A DNA stretch of 64,000 bases from Pseudoips prasinana (Eukaryota > Arthropoda > Insecta > Lepidoptera > Nolidae), in assembly GCA_951640165.1 (NCBI GenBank), contig OX621265.1:19171001-19235000 (forward strand). The letters are read 5' to 3'. Both the position numbers and the translations under genes were made by a program. The notes beneath the pieces were generated by a model that saw only the letters and a program-made list of their open reading frames with translations, ran no database searches and was not told the origin of the DNA. The number at the start of each line of letters is the position of its first letter. Positions within the stretch are counted from its first letter, which is position 1. Positions 29,744-40,870 of this stretch are shown in pieces.

Positions 29744-29794
29744 AATCTAAAATAACACAAACATAATATTATTATGTTTGTGTTATTTTAGATT
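29744..29794. repeat. perfect palindrome, 25-bp arms, 1-nt spacer
   Basis: The left arm is AATCTAAAATAACACAAACA plus TAATA, then T, then the exact complement ending TTATTTTAGATT. Confidence 0.95.
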
Positions 29795-29971
29795 TACATG
29801 TTACACACAATATTACAAACAATAATTATAGTACAAACACACAATCTTAGTTATTAGTATAGTTAAATTTATATACGAGTAGTACTCAAAGAGATTAGTA
29901 ATTAGGCAACATTATAAGACTTCCAATAAACTGTACCATATATTTATGTCAATAAAGATTATGAATTATGA

Positions 29972-30245
29972 ATGTCGGACTCACACCGACTAAACCTAGC
30001 CTGCCGTGGATTTTTTCTAACGCCTGATGGGGGAGCCCCGGGAACGCGGGTATGCTCCTCCGGTGCTCCCCGTTTGCGCCATGTCCCAGGTGGTCGGGAC
30101 ACGTACCCTAAGAGGGCTCGGGATTGCCCTCCCCTATTCCCGACTCCTGCCAGTCCGGCACAGCAACGGTGCCACAAACGGAACGATGTCTTCCTGGAGC
30201 TGCTTGCACATGGCGGCAGTAGAGGACACTTCTCACACTGCCACA
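29972..30245 (-). mobile_element. R1-type tail copy / SINE-R body
   Basis: CCTAGCCTGCCGTGGA, GGGGAGCCCCGGGAACGC, CATGTCCCAGGTGGTCGGG, CCTGCCAGTCCGGCACAGC and GAGCTGCTTGCACATGG, ending with GGCAGTAGAGGACACTTCTC. No tRNA head remains, so R1 truncation and SINE-R cannot be told apart. The extreme 3' end is also missing. Confidence 0.7.
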
Positions 30246-31258
30246 TCTACAACATGTAACTTAATTAACGCACATCCTGAAAACAGTTTGTTCAGAATCG
30301 TTTACTGAATCGATTTATATCATTTTTAATATAGGTAATTTTTTATTCCAAAATAATTAAAACTACGGAAATTTTTGTCATAAACGCTGTACTGACGAAA
30401 CAAATTGAAGTGGACCGTAAGTCAAAGTAATAAGACTTTTAAAATCGCAGTTTTATTTGTATTCTACAAATTCCATCATTCAATACAAAATAAAGAAATA
30501 TAATCTTTATTCTAAGAAACCAATTTAGTAAATAACAATACATATACATGTTAAATTAAAAATTCAGTGTATGTATTATGATTACAACATAATATTCTAA
30601 TTGGGTTGTTTGAGAGTGTGCGTTAATTACGTTACATGTTGTATATGTACCTAGACATAAGTAAAGATGGCGCTGCCGTCACGTAAAGAACAGTCTCCGT
30701 ATAATTAAATCAAATAAAAAGTTCTGCTGGAAGTTGGAACATTGTGTAAACAACCAAAAGTGATAAACAAATATACAATATATTTACACGAGTGTTATTC
30801 AAGTGATTAGTGCATAAAAACTTTAATAAATCGTATAAATATTGAGTGACACCTAGACCTGTTTTAAACTCATTTGTAAAGTGACAATATACTACAATAT
30901 AGGAAACAATTAGTGTACTTTTTAAATATAAGCAGTGACGAATGCCGTAAAAACGAACCCCACATCAAAATAACAAAACTGCAAAAATTAAGTGATAACA
31001 ATAGCAGTCTTGGCAGTTGAACTTATAATATTTAAACCGAAGTACCTACCTCACTTATATGTATTAGCGACATCTATGAAAGACATGTCGTAATTTAAAC
31101 GCGTTGATAAAACATTCATACATCGTCATAAGAAAGAGACAGCATGAAATAAATACGTCACTATTTCTAACCAAATCCATGCAAGATTTTCAACACAACT
31201 TTCACCTGTAAGTGTAGCCGATGTGGTTATACAGTGGATTAAATTAAACGCGTCGCCT
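30246..31258. other. non-coding; possible 5' UTR of the LINE downstream
   Basis: No ORF. CTAGACATAAGTAAAGATGG and GCGCTGCCGTCACG near 30650-30690 precede an A-rich stretch without repeats from other families. It may be the LINE 5' UTR, interrupted by the TIR element at 31261, but no second copy is available to test this. Confidence 0.3.
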
Positions 31259-31260
31259 TA

Positions 31261-31730
31261 GGCCTCGTTTACGGAGACGCGGGGCGTCGCGCGTTGCGTT
31301 GAGCGGCGCGGCCCGTACTGAATTCAAATATATGGCGTTGTATGAGTGCGTTTACGGAGAAGCGATGTTAGACTCGTTTGTTTGAATTAGGGCGTTTTTT
31401 GCGGCCGAGCCCGCGGATGGCACCGACGCGTCCCACGCGGCGTTTATCGCGGCGTCACACGCAGCGGCAATTCTCGATGAAGCTATGTCCGCGGCGTGCT
31501 TCGCTACACGCTAGAGGATTCGCCGCGGGCGCCGCGGCGGGCACCGCCACGCTTCCTGTCTCGCTTCTCTATGAACATGGTCGTATATTGCTATAAGTTT
31601 GTGTTTACGCGTGCGATGATGCGTACCGCTTCACGCGCCGCCCCACCGTAAACAGAAAAAACGTCCGACGCGCCGCGAGACGCCACGCCACACGCGACGC
31701 GAGTCGCCCCGCGTCTCCGTAAATGAGGCC
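31261..31730. mobile_element. GC-rich terminal-inverted-repeat element, 470 bp
   Basis: GGCCTCGTTTACGGAGACGC then GGGGCG at 31261 is matched, one mismatch in 26-27 bases, by the complement of CGCCCC...GCGTCTCCGTAAATGAGGCC at the right end. The flanks are TTA and TCA, an imperfect three-base duplication such as PIF/Harbinger elements leave (tentative). The interior is very GC-rich with many CGCGGC and GCGACGC words, unlike the AT-rich host DNA, and has no convincing ORF. Confidence 0.75.
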
Positions 31731-31818
31731 TCAGTGGCCCGAGTTCAAATCCAGGAAACATTAACAAAAAGGTTTAATTACATGATTTAAATTTGATATT
31801 ATTTTGAATTTAGTAAAA

Positions 31819-32163
31819 ATGGATGACATGGATAGTAACAATGTAACACTTAGACGTATCAAAAATGTAAACGAGTTCTTCTATAATTCCTCGTTTACAT
31901 CAATACAATCTGACTATTTAACCAGAAGCTTACCCGACCTGTCAACGAGACTGGACAATGAGCTAGAGGAGTTGAAAATCGAGGTGAACATGTTAAGAGA
32001 ACAGTTAAAAAGTGCACACGTAGAAATTGATAACTTATCTCTAGACAACACTAACTTAAAAACACAAATTGAAAGTCAACAGACCACTATAAATAATTTA
32101 AAATTTGTGTGCACTGAGTCACCCATAAATACAAAAAGTAGCAGCAAGAAACAAAAGGCGTAG
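31819..32163 (+). pseudogene. LINE ORF1, N-terminal coiled-coil part
   Basis: Begins at the ATG of MDDMDSNNVTLRRIKN. Residues ~40-100 form a heptad-like run (LDNELEELKIEVNMLREQLK and following) consistent with a coiled coil, as in ORF1 proteins that trimerise on retroelement RNA. Ends KSSSKKQKA then TAG. The frame is followed at 32505 by an esterase-like region, so this stop probably truncates a once longer ORF1. Family members of this LINE type usually carry ORF1 immediately upstream of ORF2, as here. Confidence 0.65.
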
Positions 32164-32504
32164 CGTCACAATGCACATAATCTCTAATGACGAAATAAAT
32201 AATAGCTGTTCAGACCTGGGAATAAATTAGGGAGGATAACTCAAGGTACTCAAACACAAATAAGTTTTTGAATATTACCAATAATAAGAAGATATATGGC
32301 GAAATGGGAAAATCTGAACATACTTTCGACGATCAGTCTCAAATAAATGAAAACCCGGAGGTATTGGATCCCATAGGGCTGGTGGATAGTTCCAATTTAC
32401 ATATAGATTTAAACCAAAACCAAAATTCGCCCAAAGATCATAGTTAATCGACGCCTTTACCAAATAATCAAGCAATATGTGTTGAAAGTCAACATAAGAA
32501 GTAT

Positions 32505-32984
32505 ATTTATTCTTGCGAGACGAAACAGAGAGTGTTAATCATCGGTGATGAATATGGAAAAGGAATAAGATTGCAACTACAACGTTATCTTGGAAATGAC
32601 TTCTTAGTTTCTGCTATCTTAAAACCGCAGGCCCCCACTGAAAAGTTACTATTCTCATGCCTCTCATTGTGTAAGAACTTTACAAAACTGGATTGACTTA
32701 TCTTAATAATAGGCGGCAATGAATGTAACCCGACTAAAATGCAGGAAAATTTGTATTATACACTAAGTAAGCTCTCCCATACCAATGTATTACTAGCTTC
32801 TATTGAAAATAGTCATCACCTTAATGTAAGAATGGTGAATAATCTCATAAGATTGACCTGTTCGAATATGTCACACGTTAAATTTGTAGAAACAAGACAT
32901 GTTATCAATAATTCACCTTATTATGTTCCTAGGTATATAATTAAATGTAGACTACTTCACAAAGAGATATTAAGCTTAGCATAA
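32505..32984 (+). pseudogene. LINE ORF1, SGNH/esterase-like region, broken
   Basis: Reads KQRVLIIGDEYGKGIRLQL, then a stop at about 32697, LILIIGGNECNP, and the open frame NLYYTLSKLSHTNVLLASIE to KCRLLHKEILSLA. GDE/GDS at the start of a strand and GGN further on are the block I and III positions of SGNH hydrolases, a domain known from ORF1 of CR1-group LINEs. The catalytic Ser appears as Glu (GDE), so activity is doubtful. At least one stop. Confidence 0.55.
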
Positions 32985-33061
32985 ATACAACATATATATG
33001 TCACAAAAAGCTTAAAAAAATTCATTTACTCAGACTAAGCCGTCACACAACGTCTTCAAAG

Positions 33062-33830
33062 TTGCAGCTACACAGACTGATGATATTTTTTTTCGAGTGC
33101 AAAACTAGTCATAATTTAAATCAATCAAAATATGCATGTCAGAAATTCAATATAAACAATAGTATAATTTTATTCCATCAAAACATCGCGGGACTTTTAA
33201 ATAAATTAGACCAGGTTGACCTATGTTTGAACGAATTCAAGGAACAAAAACATCAAATTAAAATACTATGTTTTTCTGAGACATTTGTGAAGGATGGGGA
33301 TGAGGCAAACATTTGTCTACATGATTTTAAACTAGCCAGTTGTTTTTCGAGAAGAAGGGAGAAGCGTGGTGGGGTCTGTATTTTACTACACACGTCTCTA
33401 GACTATAAGATTCTTCGAGTTTGTAATGAAATATCCACTGAAAAGACCTTTGAATGCTGTGGTGTAGAAATTCCAACATTGCAATGTGTAGTTATATGTG
33501 TCTATAGAACACCTACTTCAAACTTGCATCTCTTTTACGAAAAACTTGAACTTTTAATGCATAAACTGAATATTAAAGATAATAAAAGACTTATTATTAC
33601 GGGAGCTTTTAATATAAATACTCTTCGAGAAGACACACCCACAAACCTGCTAAAAGACTTTACTCTCACACATAACTTAGAATTTCACATAAATACACCT
33701 ACGCGCCAAAACTCCTGCATAGATCATATTTTGAGCAACATGATGCCCAAGGTAACACTCACCAACTATATCTATCGGACCACAACACGGGACAAAGTTT
33801 AGCATTTCCTATAAAGAATAATAAACCAAT
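33062..33830 (+). pseudogene. LINE ORF2, APE-type endonuclease domain
   Basis: Order of motifs: FHQNIAGLLNKLDQVD, ILCFSETFV (metal-binding Glu), REKRGGVCILL, VVICVYRTPTSN, LIITGAFNIN, SCIDHILSN, then after a 1-base shift at about 33770, LSDHNTGQ with the catalytic His. Expected GDFN is GAFN, so a catalytic Asp is replaced by Ala. The domain nicks target DNA to prime reverse transcription. Frameshift plus active-site change make it inactive. Flows into the reverse transcriptase region downstream. Confidence 0.85.
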
Positions 33831-35980
33831 GGCCCCATACATCTATATGATGAAAAGGGACTACTGTGAAGAAAATATAGTAAAGTTTATTAATTGTATG
33901 TGTAAGTTATCTTGGCGTGATGTATTAAACGAAGAAGATTGCAACAACGCATTTAACATATTTCACAATGAGTTATTAACCTTCTACAATCTGTGTTTTC
34001 CCTTGATAAAGGCAAAAATTGACACGAAAATAACTACTGCAAAATGGATAACTAAGGGCATTAAACTATCGTCTATTACCAAAAGGAAGCTTAGATTTTT
34101 ATACTACAAGGGCTGTAATGAACAAAATAAACAAATTTTCAACGCTTATGCCAAACTCCTAAAAAATGCATTGTTGAATCAAAAAGGAATGTAAATAAAA
34201 ATTTTATTAAAAGGGCAAAAAATAAGTGCAGGGCATCATGGCAAATAATAGAAAGTAAAGTTGACAATATTAAAATAAATGATGACATAAAAAAAAACTA
34301 ATTATCAAAATAAGATTATTAGGAATCCAACTCAGATAGCAAACAGCTTTAACGACTTCTATATATCAAAGACAAACAAACCCTCTAGCAAAATACCAAG
34401 CTATAAACAAATACAGTTAAATAGCCACACAATATTTCTAGCACCCTGCACAGAGGATGAAATTTTAAAAACTATTATGTCTCTAAATGATACCAGTGCT
34501 GTAGGTTACGATGGCATAGCAACAAAAATACTAAAAAAATGTGGTTTTCAACTTGTAGCAATTTTATGCCATCTAGTGAATCTATCCCTCTTCCAGGGTA
34601 TTTTTCCCGACAAATTGAAAATTTCAATTATTAAACCATTGCATAAAAGGACAACAAAGAAGAAGTTGCAAATTACAGGCCAATCACTCTTATACCAATA
34701 ATAGCGAAAGTCTTTGAAAAATTGATGCATTCTCGTCTTACCAGTTTCTTAAGCAAACATAATATCTTGTCTGAAGAACAAAATGGCTTTCAGAAAAATA
34801 AATCTACTACTTTAGCTGGGTATCAATTAGTAAAAACCATAAACGAATATTTAAATAAAAGAAAACGGGTAGCATCAATATTCTTTGATATGTCCAGCGC
34901 ATTTGATTTTGTGAATCACAAAGTGCTTTTACACAAATGTGAGCGTTATGGTATTAGAGGCACAGCTCTCAACTGGTTAGATAGTTATCTGAAAGAACGA
35001 AAACAATTCGTAGAAATTACTCGTGTAGCCGAAAAACTAACCTCAACTATGTATCAATCTAATAATAAATTAAACGAATTTGGAGTTCCTCAGGGGAGTA
35101 TATTAGGGCCACTTCTCTTTTTACTCTATATTAATGACATGACTAAAATTACATCCCTTAAAGTGTACGTTATTTTCTGATGATATTTCGGTGATGATTC
35201 CCGAAAACTGTAGCCCAGAAATTTATGAAAAAACACTGAATGGGACGATTAAAACCATTACAGAATAGTTAGGTGAAAATAACTTTCAAAAGACTAAGTT
35301 CGTTCAATTCAGGAACTACAACAGCGTGACCAAAAATTTGACACTAAAATACTTAGACCAAGAAATTGAGGAAATAGACGAAACTAAAGTTTTAGGTATT
35401 AGATTAGATAAAAACTGCAATTGGAAAGCTCACATATAATCTGTATGTACACGAATTAACAAATTCATATTCGCCCTTAATAAAATCAGAAAACAAACAT
35501 GTGAAAAAACTGCCCTACTAGCCTACCATGGTTACGTGAGTTCAATTGTAAGATATGGCCTAATACTGTGGGGAAATTCCACAGATATAAACAAAGCTTC
35601 TATTTCCCAAAAGAAATGCATCAGAGCGATATGTAGGCCGGTCCAATAGACACGTGTAAGCCTTTATTCAGAAAACTTAGGGTGTTAACGTTGACCTCTC
35701 TTTACATTCTGGAAATAGGAGTATTTGTAAAAAAAACACCCGGACCTTTTCGAAGAAGTAAGCAAAAATAAAAAATATTTATCACGAGATGTAACTAAAT
35801 TACAACTACCTAAAACATCAACAACTCTTTTCAAAAGAAATTGTACATTTATGATAATTAAAATCTTTAACAAAATCCCTAGAGATATTAGAGAACTCCC
35901 ATTAAGAAAATTTAAAACACATCTAAACAAATGGCTTATAGAAAAATGTTATTATACTGTAAAGGAATTTCTGACATAAG
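33829..35980 (+). pseudogene. LINE ORF2, reverse transcriptase and C-terminus, CR1/Jockey group
   Basis: Linker to about 34470, then GYDGIATKILKKC, SIIKPLHK, after a shift ITLIPIIAKVFEKLMHSRL, EEQNGFQKNKST, ASIFFDMSSAFDFVNHKVLL, FGVPQGSILGPLLFLLYIND, and after another shift FSDDISVM in place of FADDTS. Further on are VLGIRLDKNCNWKAHI, a stop, GYVSSIVRYGLILWGNS and, at the end, NKIPRDIRELPLRKFKTHL. Motif order and the C-terminal NKLP...FK pattern place it in the CR1/Jockey group. At least three frameshifts (about 34190, 34690, 35170) and stops near 35266 and 35438. Confidence 0.85.
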
Positions 35981-36205
35981 ACCATGATATTTATTCAACT
36001 AATAATAGTATTGCACTCAACTTTAGAAATAAGTATTGACATTGTAGATTGTGTAGTGGTGATTGACTTATATTATTGACATTTTTGAACTTAATTTAAC
36101 TGTAGACTGTATTGTGTATTATAATTGTTATATTTCTGTGTTTCTATTTGATTGTGTTGATTAGTGAATTATGTATTAAAAAAATATTATTCAATAAATT
36201 TGCAT
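35981..36205 (+). mobile_element. LINE 3' UTR
   Basis: AT-rich sequence with GATTGTGTAGTGGTGATTG, ending ATTATTCAATAAATTTGCAT. AATAAA near the end is a plausible polyadenylation signal. Closes the LINE that starts at or before 31819. Confidence 0.5.
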
Positions 36206-36269
36206 ACCTGAGTATCGGTGAAACATGCTGTACCTATTGTATATTTAGTTATGCATATTACTACAAATA

Positions 36270-36512
36270 TGTACTGACGTAGAAGAAGTATACCTGGCCT
36301 GTGTGAATGGGACAACCGGAAGGGGAAGACCTCGTAGAACATTCTCTGACGAAATCGGAGACGTTCTCAAGAAAGGCCAGGTCAGAAGAACCATAAACCG
36401 GGGAGCATGTATGAAGAATATAATGACAGTAAACGAGGCGAAAGAGGTGTGCAAAGATCGTGACAAATGGAAATCTGTTGTCTCTGCCTACCCCTCTGGG
36501 AAACAACCGTAA
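36270..36512 (+). pseudogene. RTE-type LINE C-terminal fragment (second RTE subfamily)
   Basis: [59 protein letters not shown] and [10 protein letters not shown], then stop. The same sequence on the minus strand at 45492 differs at few positions. Only the last ~70 residues and a TATGTATGTATG-like tail remain. Confidence 0.8.
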
Positions 36513-36540
36513 CTCTATGTATGTATGTTCTTAATCTCAT

Positions 36541-36840
36541 AATAATAATAATACTGAATTCGTACCTTAATATAGGCAGAACCATTCAGACAATATGTAG
36601 TAAAATATAAATTTCAATAATTAAACCTAAACATAATGTCCTTGACAATAACTTAATACAAGCTAGCTAAATATCACTACTATTATAAAATAAATTTTAT
36701 AAACGTTTTAACAATCCGTGTACCTAAATATCTATAGTAAGTAACTAGAAATAATAACTGTATTACTACTAACATGTTTTGACTATTTGCAAGCGCTTTT
36801 TTTAAGTCTACGGGAATAAAAACCTTTTTAGTTTCAATTT
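36541..36840 (+). mobile_element. LINE 3' family X copy
   Basis: TAATAATAATACTGAATTCG, GCAGAACCATTCAGACAATA, CAAGCTAGCTAAATATCAC, GACTATTTGCAAGCGC and GGGAATAAAAACC. Confidence 0.75.
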
Positions 36841-37314
36841 TATTTTAGCATCTAATGGCAGTATTGCGGGCATAGAGAGTGCCCTTTCTTTCACTAGGCC
36901 TGTGAAGGCCTAGTAAATACCGATTGGTGAATACCGATTGGCCATATCTTACCAATAAAGAAGCGTTCCACAAACGCACAGCTTGTGTCGTGTTTATTAC
37001 GTATATATACGTGTTACATTTATTTAGATGCGCATGAGCATTTGATATAACTGTCAATCTCGGTAATAAATGTCTTTATTAAAGCACAATGCTTAATTTA
37101 TGGTTAATAATGAAAAATTCGCGGACGGACGGACGGGTACAAATGATGGCTTAGCTTAATTATCTTTAGTTAAGGGGAGGACTTACGCGCATATACCGAA
37201 AAACCTTAAATTACCTCGTAAATAACCTATTTCTTTTTAAAAATATAGTTTAAATGGCTTAACAGTTATAACTTCTATGATTGTTGACATATTTTTAGAG
37301 TTGCGTTGCAAATG
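36841..37314. other. unassigned interval
   Basis: No gene. ATACCGATTGG is repeated at 36919-36945, flanked by an AGGCCT/AGGCCT inverted word. Confidence 0.4.
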
Positions 37315-37890
37315 GAAAAAACCGGGCCAAGTGCGAGTCGGACTCGCCCATGAAGGTTTCCGTAGCAGCAAGTATTTCATTTGATTAAATGAAATCAAAT
37401 TGCGGTTTAGGTTTGCGAAGTTACAGGGGGGGGGACAATCATTTTACCACTTTGGAAGTGTCTCTCGCGCAAACTATTCAATTTGGAAAAAAAATATATT
37501 AGAAACCTCAATATCATTTTTGAAGACCTATCCATAAACACCTAACATGTATGGGTACGATGAAAAAAAATTGAGTTTCAGTTCTATGTATGAGGACCCC
37601 CCAAAATTATTTATTATTAAATTATATATTTTTTAATTATTACTTTTGTGTAAAAATCTTAATGCGTTCACCGAATACATCTACTTACCAAGTTTCAACA
37701 GTACAGTTCTTATAATTTCGGAACAAAGTGGCTGTGACATACGGACGGACAGACAGACGACATTACGAATCTTTAAGGGTTCCGTTTTTTGCAATTTGGC
37801 TACGGAACCCTAAAAAACGGAACCCTTATGGATTCGTCATGCATGTCTATATGTGTGTTTGTCCGTATGTCACAGTCACAAAAATTCTTA
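37315..37890 (-). repeat. repeat P, full copy plus an inverted end fragment
   Basis: Minus-oriented P from CGAGTCGGACTCGCCCATG to GGCTACGGAACCCT (37812). An inverted second copy of the P 5' end follows immediately (AAAACGGAACCCTTATGG to TATGTCACAGTCAC). Confidence 0.8.
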
Positions 37891-37949
37891 AAACTATATA
37901 TTTGGCTTCGATATCACTTGTAGATCACGCCCCAAGTATCCTTTTAAAA

Positions 37950-38345
37950 TAAATAATAGTTTAAAAAAAATAAAAAAACACGCTTTTATAGAAAATTCAA
38001 CTAAAAAATAGAAAATAAAATCTAATAAATTCGGATTAAGAATAGTGTAAATAAGAAATAAATGTACATTGTTGTCAAAAAGCGTGGGGTGCATAGTGTC
38101 AATAGTTATAAACATTTATTGACAGATGAGTAGAAGGATCATCGCTTTGATGATATCATAAAAAGCACTTCAGATGCACCCCACGCTTTTTTACAACAAT
38201 GTACATTTATTTCTTATTTACACTATTCTTAATCCGAATTTATTAGATTTTATTTTCTATTTTTTAGTTGGATTTTCTATAAAAGCGTGTTTTTTTATTT
38301 TTTTTAAACTATTATTTATTTTTCATTTTTTAGTTAATTTTTTAA
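37950..38345. repeat. PAL foldback, ~165-bp arms
   Basis: The left arm (ACACGCTTTTATAGAAAATT, AATAAATTCGGATTAAGAAT, AAATGTACATTGTTGT, AAAAGCGTGGGGTGCAT) is mirrored with few differences by 38165-38330 (ATGCACCCCACGC, ACAACAATGTACATTTATTT, ATTCTTAATCCGAATTTATT). The spacer contains GATCATCGCTTTGATGATATC. Shorter relative at 17690. Two look-alike frames on opposite strands are just the arms translated. Confidence 0.9.
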
Positions 38346-38357
38346 ACTATAAATTAT

Positions 38358-39083
38358 TTAGTTCGATTTGCTAACTATACGCTGTTCTGGCTTTCTTGTG
38401 TTCAGGAAAATACAACTTCGCGAACTGTCCCGTAACGGGATATGACAAAGTCGATACGCACATTCTGCAGCTGATACCTGTCGTTCATGAAGAATTTTCA
38501 TACATATCCTGAACAGCTTACGTGAAATATCAGACTCTTCACGTTGAATTTGCTGTATTGCTTGCGCTATTCCAGAATCTACACCTTCAGGTTCTGCTTT
38601 TGATAAGTACTTTGCGATATAGTACGCTATCGCTTCGTTTGATCCGCATGGTTGAATATCCATGTTACCAGTCCACAGTCTCAATAATTGTGGGTGGAAA
38701 TTATTTACCCAAGCATCTTCTTTTCGACGCTTTAGTAAACAAATTCTGCCACCATTACGGAGAAAATCATCTGAAGAATGTGACACAATTCGAGTCTCGT
38801 CACATTCTTGACGTGGAAAGTTGAATCGACATCTCACAGAGGTATTATTTTTTGTACAAGTTTGTGTATGACGATGAATTTGGCATTTTTTGACAAGTTC
38901 ATAGAGTTCTGGGTCTTCTTCTTCTGTAGGCATCCTACAAGAACAGTTACGATCAAGGAGAAGTTTCCCTTCCTCTGTGTCAAACTCTGGATGATTTTCA
39001 ATCCAAACTACCATATGAAGGTGAGGACTTCCACGATTTTGAAATTCAATACGCCACCAACTGCTTAACAGTTGGTGACCTTT
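38358..39083 (-). pseudogene. Helitron Rep (HUH endonuclease) fragment
   Basis: Minus strand from about 39080: SSWWRIEFQNRGSPHLHMVV, containing the HUH-type metal-binding HLH, then WIENHPEFD, CRFNFPRQEC, RNGGRICLLKRRKEDAW, IAYYIAKYLSKAEPEG (the YxxxYLSK region that bears the catalytic Tyr pair in Helitron Rep), ILHERQVSAAECAYRLC and RDSSRSCIFLNTRKPEQR, then stop. These are established motifs of rolling-circle Helitron transposases. The N-terminal part and the whole helicase are missing; the frame ends where the foldback region begins. A remnant of an autonomous element. Confidence 0.92.
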
Positions 39084-39398
39084 TCGACGGCAGACCCAAG
39101 GTCATGCTGGTAACTAAATTATATGCCGCAAAATGAATAGATATTTCTGTCCTGAATATTTTGTTTTGTTGTGAATACGAAGTGATTTTTGATAAATCAC
39201 GGTTATAAATATATTATGGATATTATAAAATTGGTGACCTTTTCGACGGCAGACCCAAGGTCATGCTGGTAACTAAATTATACGCCGCAAAATAAATAGA
39301 TATTTCTGTCCTGAATATTTTGTTTTGTTGTTAATACGAAGTGTTTTTTGGTAAATCACGGTTATAAATATTTTTATATATTATGGATATTATAAAAT
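39072..39398. repeat. tandem duplication of ~160 bp beside the Rep fragment
   Basis: TTGGTGACCTTTTCGACGGC begins at 39072 and again at 39231. Both copies run through AAGGTCATGCTGGTAACTAA, TTTCTGTCCTGAATATTTTG and ATATTATGGATATTATAAAA. The second copy has a small insertion (TTTTTATA). The upstream edge overlaps the end of Rep homology. Confidence 0.92.
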
Positions 39399-39659
39399 GA
39401 TAATAGAATGCGTATTAGATTTGTCGGGACATATATCTAAGTATAAGGAACAAGTCGCAACTACCATATTAGTCTTTATAAGGTTGTGCTGAACTGAGTG
39501 CCCGAAAGAGTAAGTCTGGAACTGTCGCATGCGTAGATCGCGCACTAACTCTGTCTCTCTTACTCGCATGCAAAGGATGCGGAAAGAAATTAATTAATCC
39601 TGGCGAATCTAATTAGGATAATCTGATATTTTGATCGGATTATTGCATTGTCATCGATC

Positions 39660-39782
39660 TTTGACAGGTGTGCAAAGTTTGAATTAAATCTGATCGTTCA
39701 AAGTAGGACAAAATCGAGCTCAAAGGGGTCGGTTACAAACATACATACATACAGGTGAAACTAATAAAAGCGTGTTAAAAAT
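39660..39782 (+). repeat. tail shared with the PAL locus at 18120-18210
   Basis: GGGGTCGGTTACAAACATAC, CAGGTGAAACTAATAAAAGC and GTGTTAAAAA. The match to 18160-18210 suggests that the foldback, Rep fragment, duplication and tail belong to one element of about 1.8 kb. Confidence 0.45.
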
Positions 39783-40054
39783 ATTTAATGTACAGTTTTG
39801 AATTTCCTACGATTTTATTATAGTTATTTAAAGATTTATTTTGTCTTCCTAGGCCGAAAACCATACGGCAAAGATTTAGAATACGGCTTTTATAAAGCCG
39901 TAATTAATGCAGTGGATTATTAAACACTAAGAATTTGAATCTCGTCGCCTTAACAAATCTGAATATATTTCGCTAATAACAAATTTTTGCATTAAAACCA
40001 ACGCGGTGCGGATTGTACAGGGTTTAAAATATGTAATTAATAATAATTTAAGAG

Positions 40055-40160
40055 CTCCTGGCCGAATTTCGACGGCCAGTCACAACGGAGATAGGTCAAC
40101 TTCCCGCGAACATGTTATAGTGCACGAGTGTGTGCGGAAACACAGGACTCCATTCCCTTA
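40055..40160 (-). mobile_element. SINE-D 3' fragment
   Basis: CCTGGCCGAATTTCGACGGCC, GTTATAGTGCACGAGTGTGT and GCGGAAACACAGGAC. Confidence 0.65.
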
Positions 40161-40164
40161 CCGT

Positions 40165-40385
40165 CATAATCATCATCATCCAAACAGCTGTAAGAATTCC
40201 ACTGCAAACCCTCCTGAAGAATCATCTTGGGTGGGTATGCCATAATTGCCACGCTTGGCAGACGGGTTGGCGATCGCAGTAAGATGGTCATAGTACACAG
40301 AAAGAAATTGCTGCCCTTCCTCTGGTAGATAATCCCTCAGGTCGACTTCTACGCCCCCCACGGGATGAGATGGGATGATTAAAAA
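40165..40385 (-). mobile_element. N-RTE copy
   Basis: CATAATCATCATCATCC tail, then CGCCAACCCGTCTGCC, TGACCATCTTACTGCGATC and CATCCCATCTCATCCCG in minus orientation. Confidence 0.7.
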
Positions 40386-40597
40386 GTTCAATCAGTCGTA
40401 TAATTCTTTCCTTTAATTGATAATGAGATAAGAGATGAAATTGATGATGATGATACAGACCATTACTGTCTGTATTGATCATTGCAGGCCAAGGGCCTCT
40501 TCTTTCAATGAAAGGGGATAGACAGCCTAGACTTCACATGCCATCAAAAATATTTTGGTAAGCTTTCGGGCACGCAGGTTACCTCCGATGTTTTTTT

Positions 40598-40870
40598 TAC
40601 TAGTCCCTCCCTCTTGCCCACCACTGCAACTCCTGTAAGGCACTATCAACAGTGGCACACAATGAAATAACATTGAGCGGTGAGGCTCAGGCATGTCCTG
40701 GGGAATTGTTTTAGCTGTCTTGGATCCCGCAACGAATTTAATCAGAAAGAAAAAAGGAGGAGTTAGAAAATGAATAGTTCCACTTTCCTCCAGAGCAAAG
40801 CGTGAGACAGAATGATGTAAAGTAAAGCCTCATAATACGAGAGAATTGCAACTACAGAAACCAGCTGCAT
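40598..40870 (-). repeat. repeat Q, longest uninterrupted copy
   Basis: Plus-strand ACTAGTCCCTCCCTCTTGCC, TGAGGCTCAGGCATGTCC and GATCCCGCAACGAATTTAATC, continuing through CTCCTCC-rich sequence to GTTCCACTTTCCTCCAGAGC and ACGAGAGAATTGCAAC. This copy shows what repeat Q looks like without element E. Confidence 0.75.

Noticed and set aside
37894..38374. Two near-identical hydrophobic frames on opposite strands
   Set aside because: They are the two arms of the PAL foldback translated; not a gene pair.
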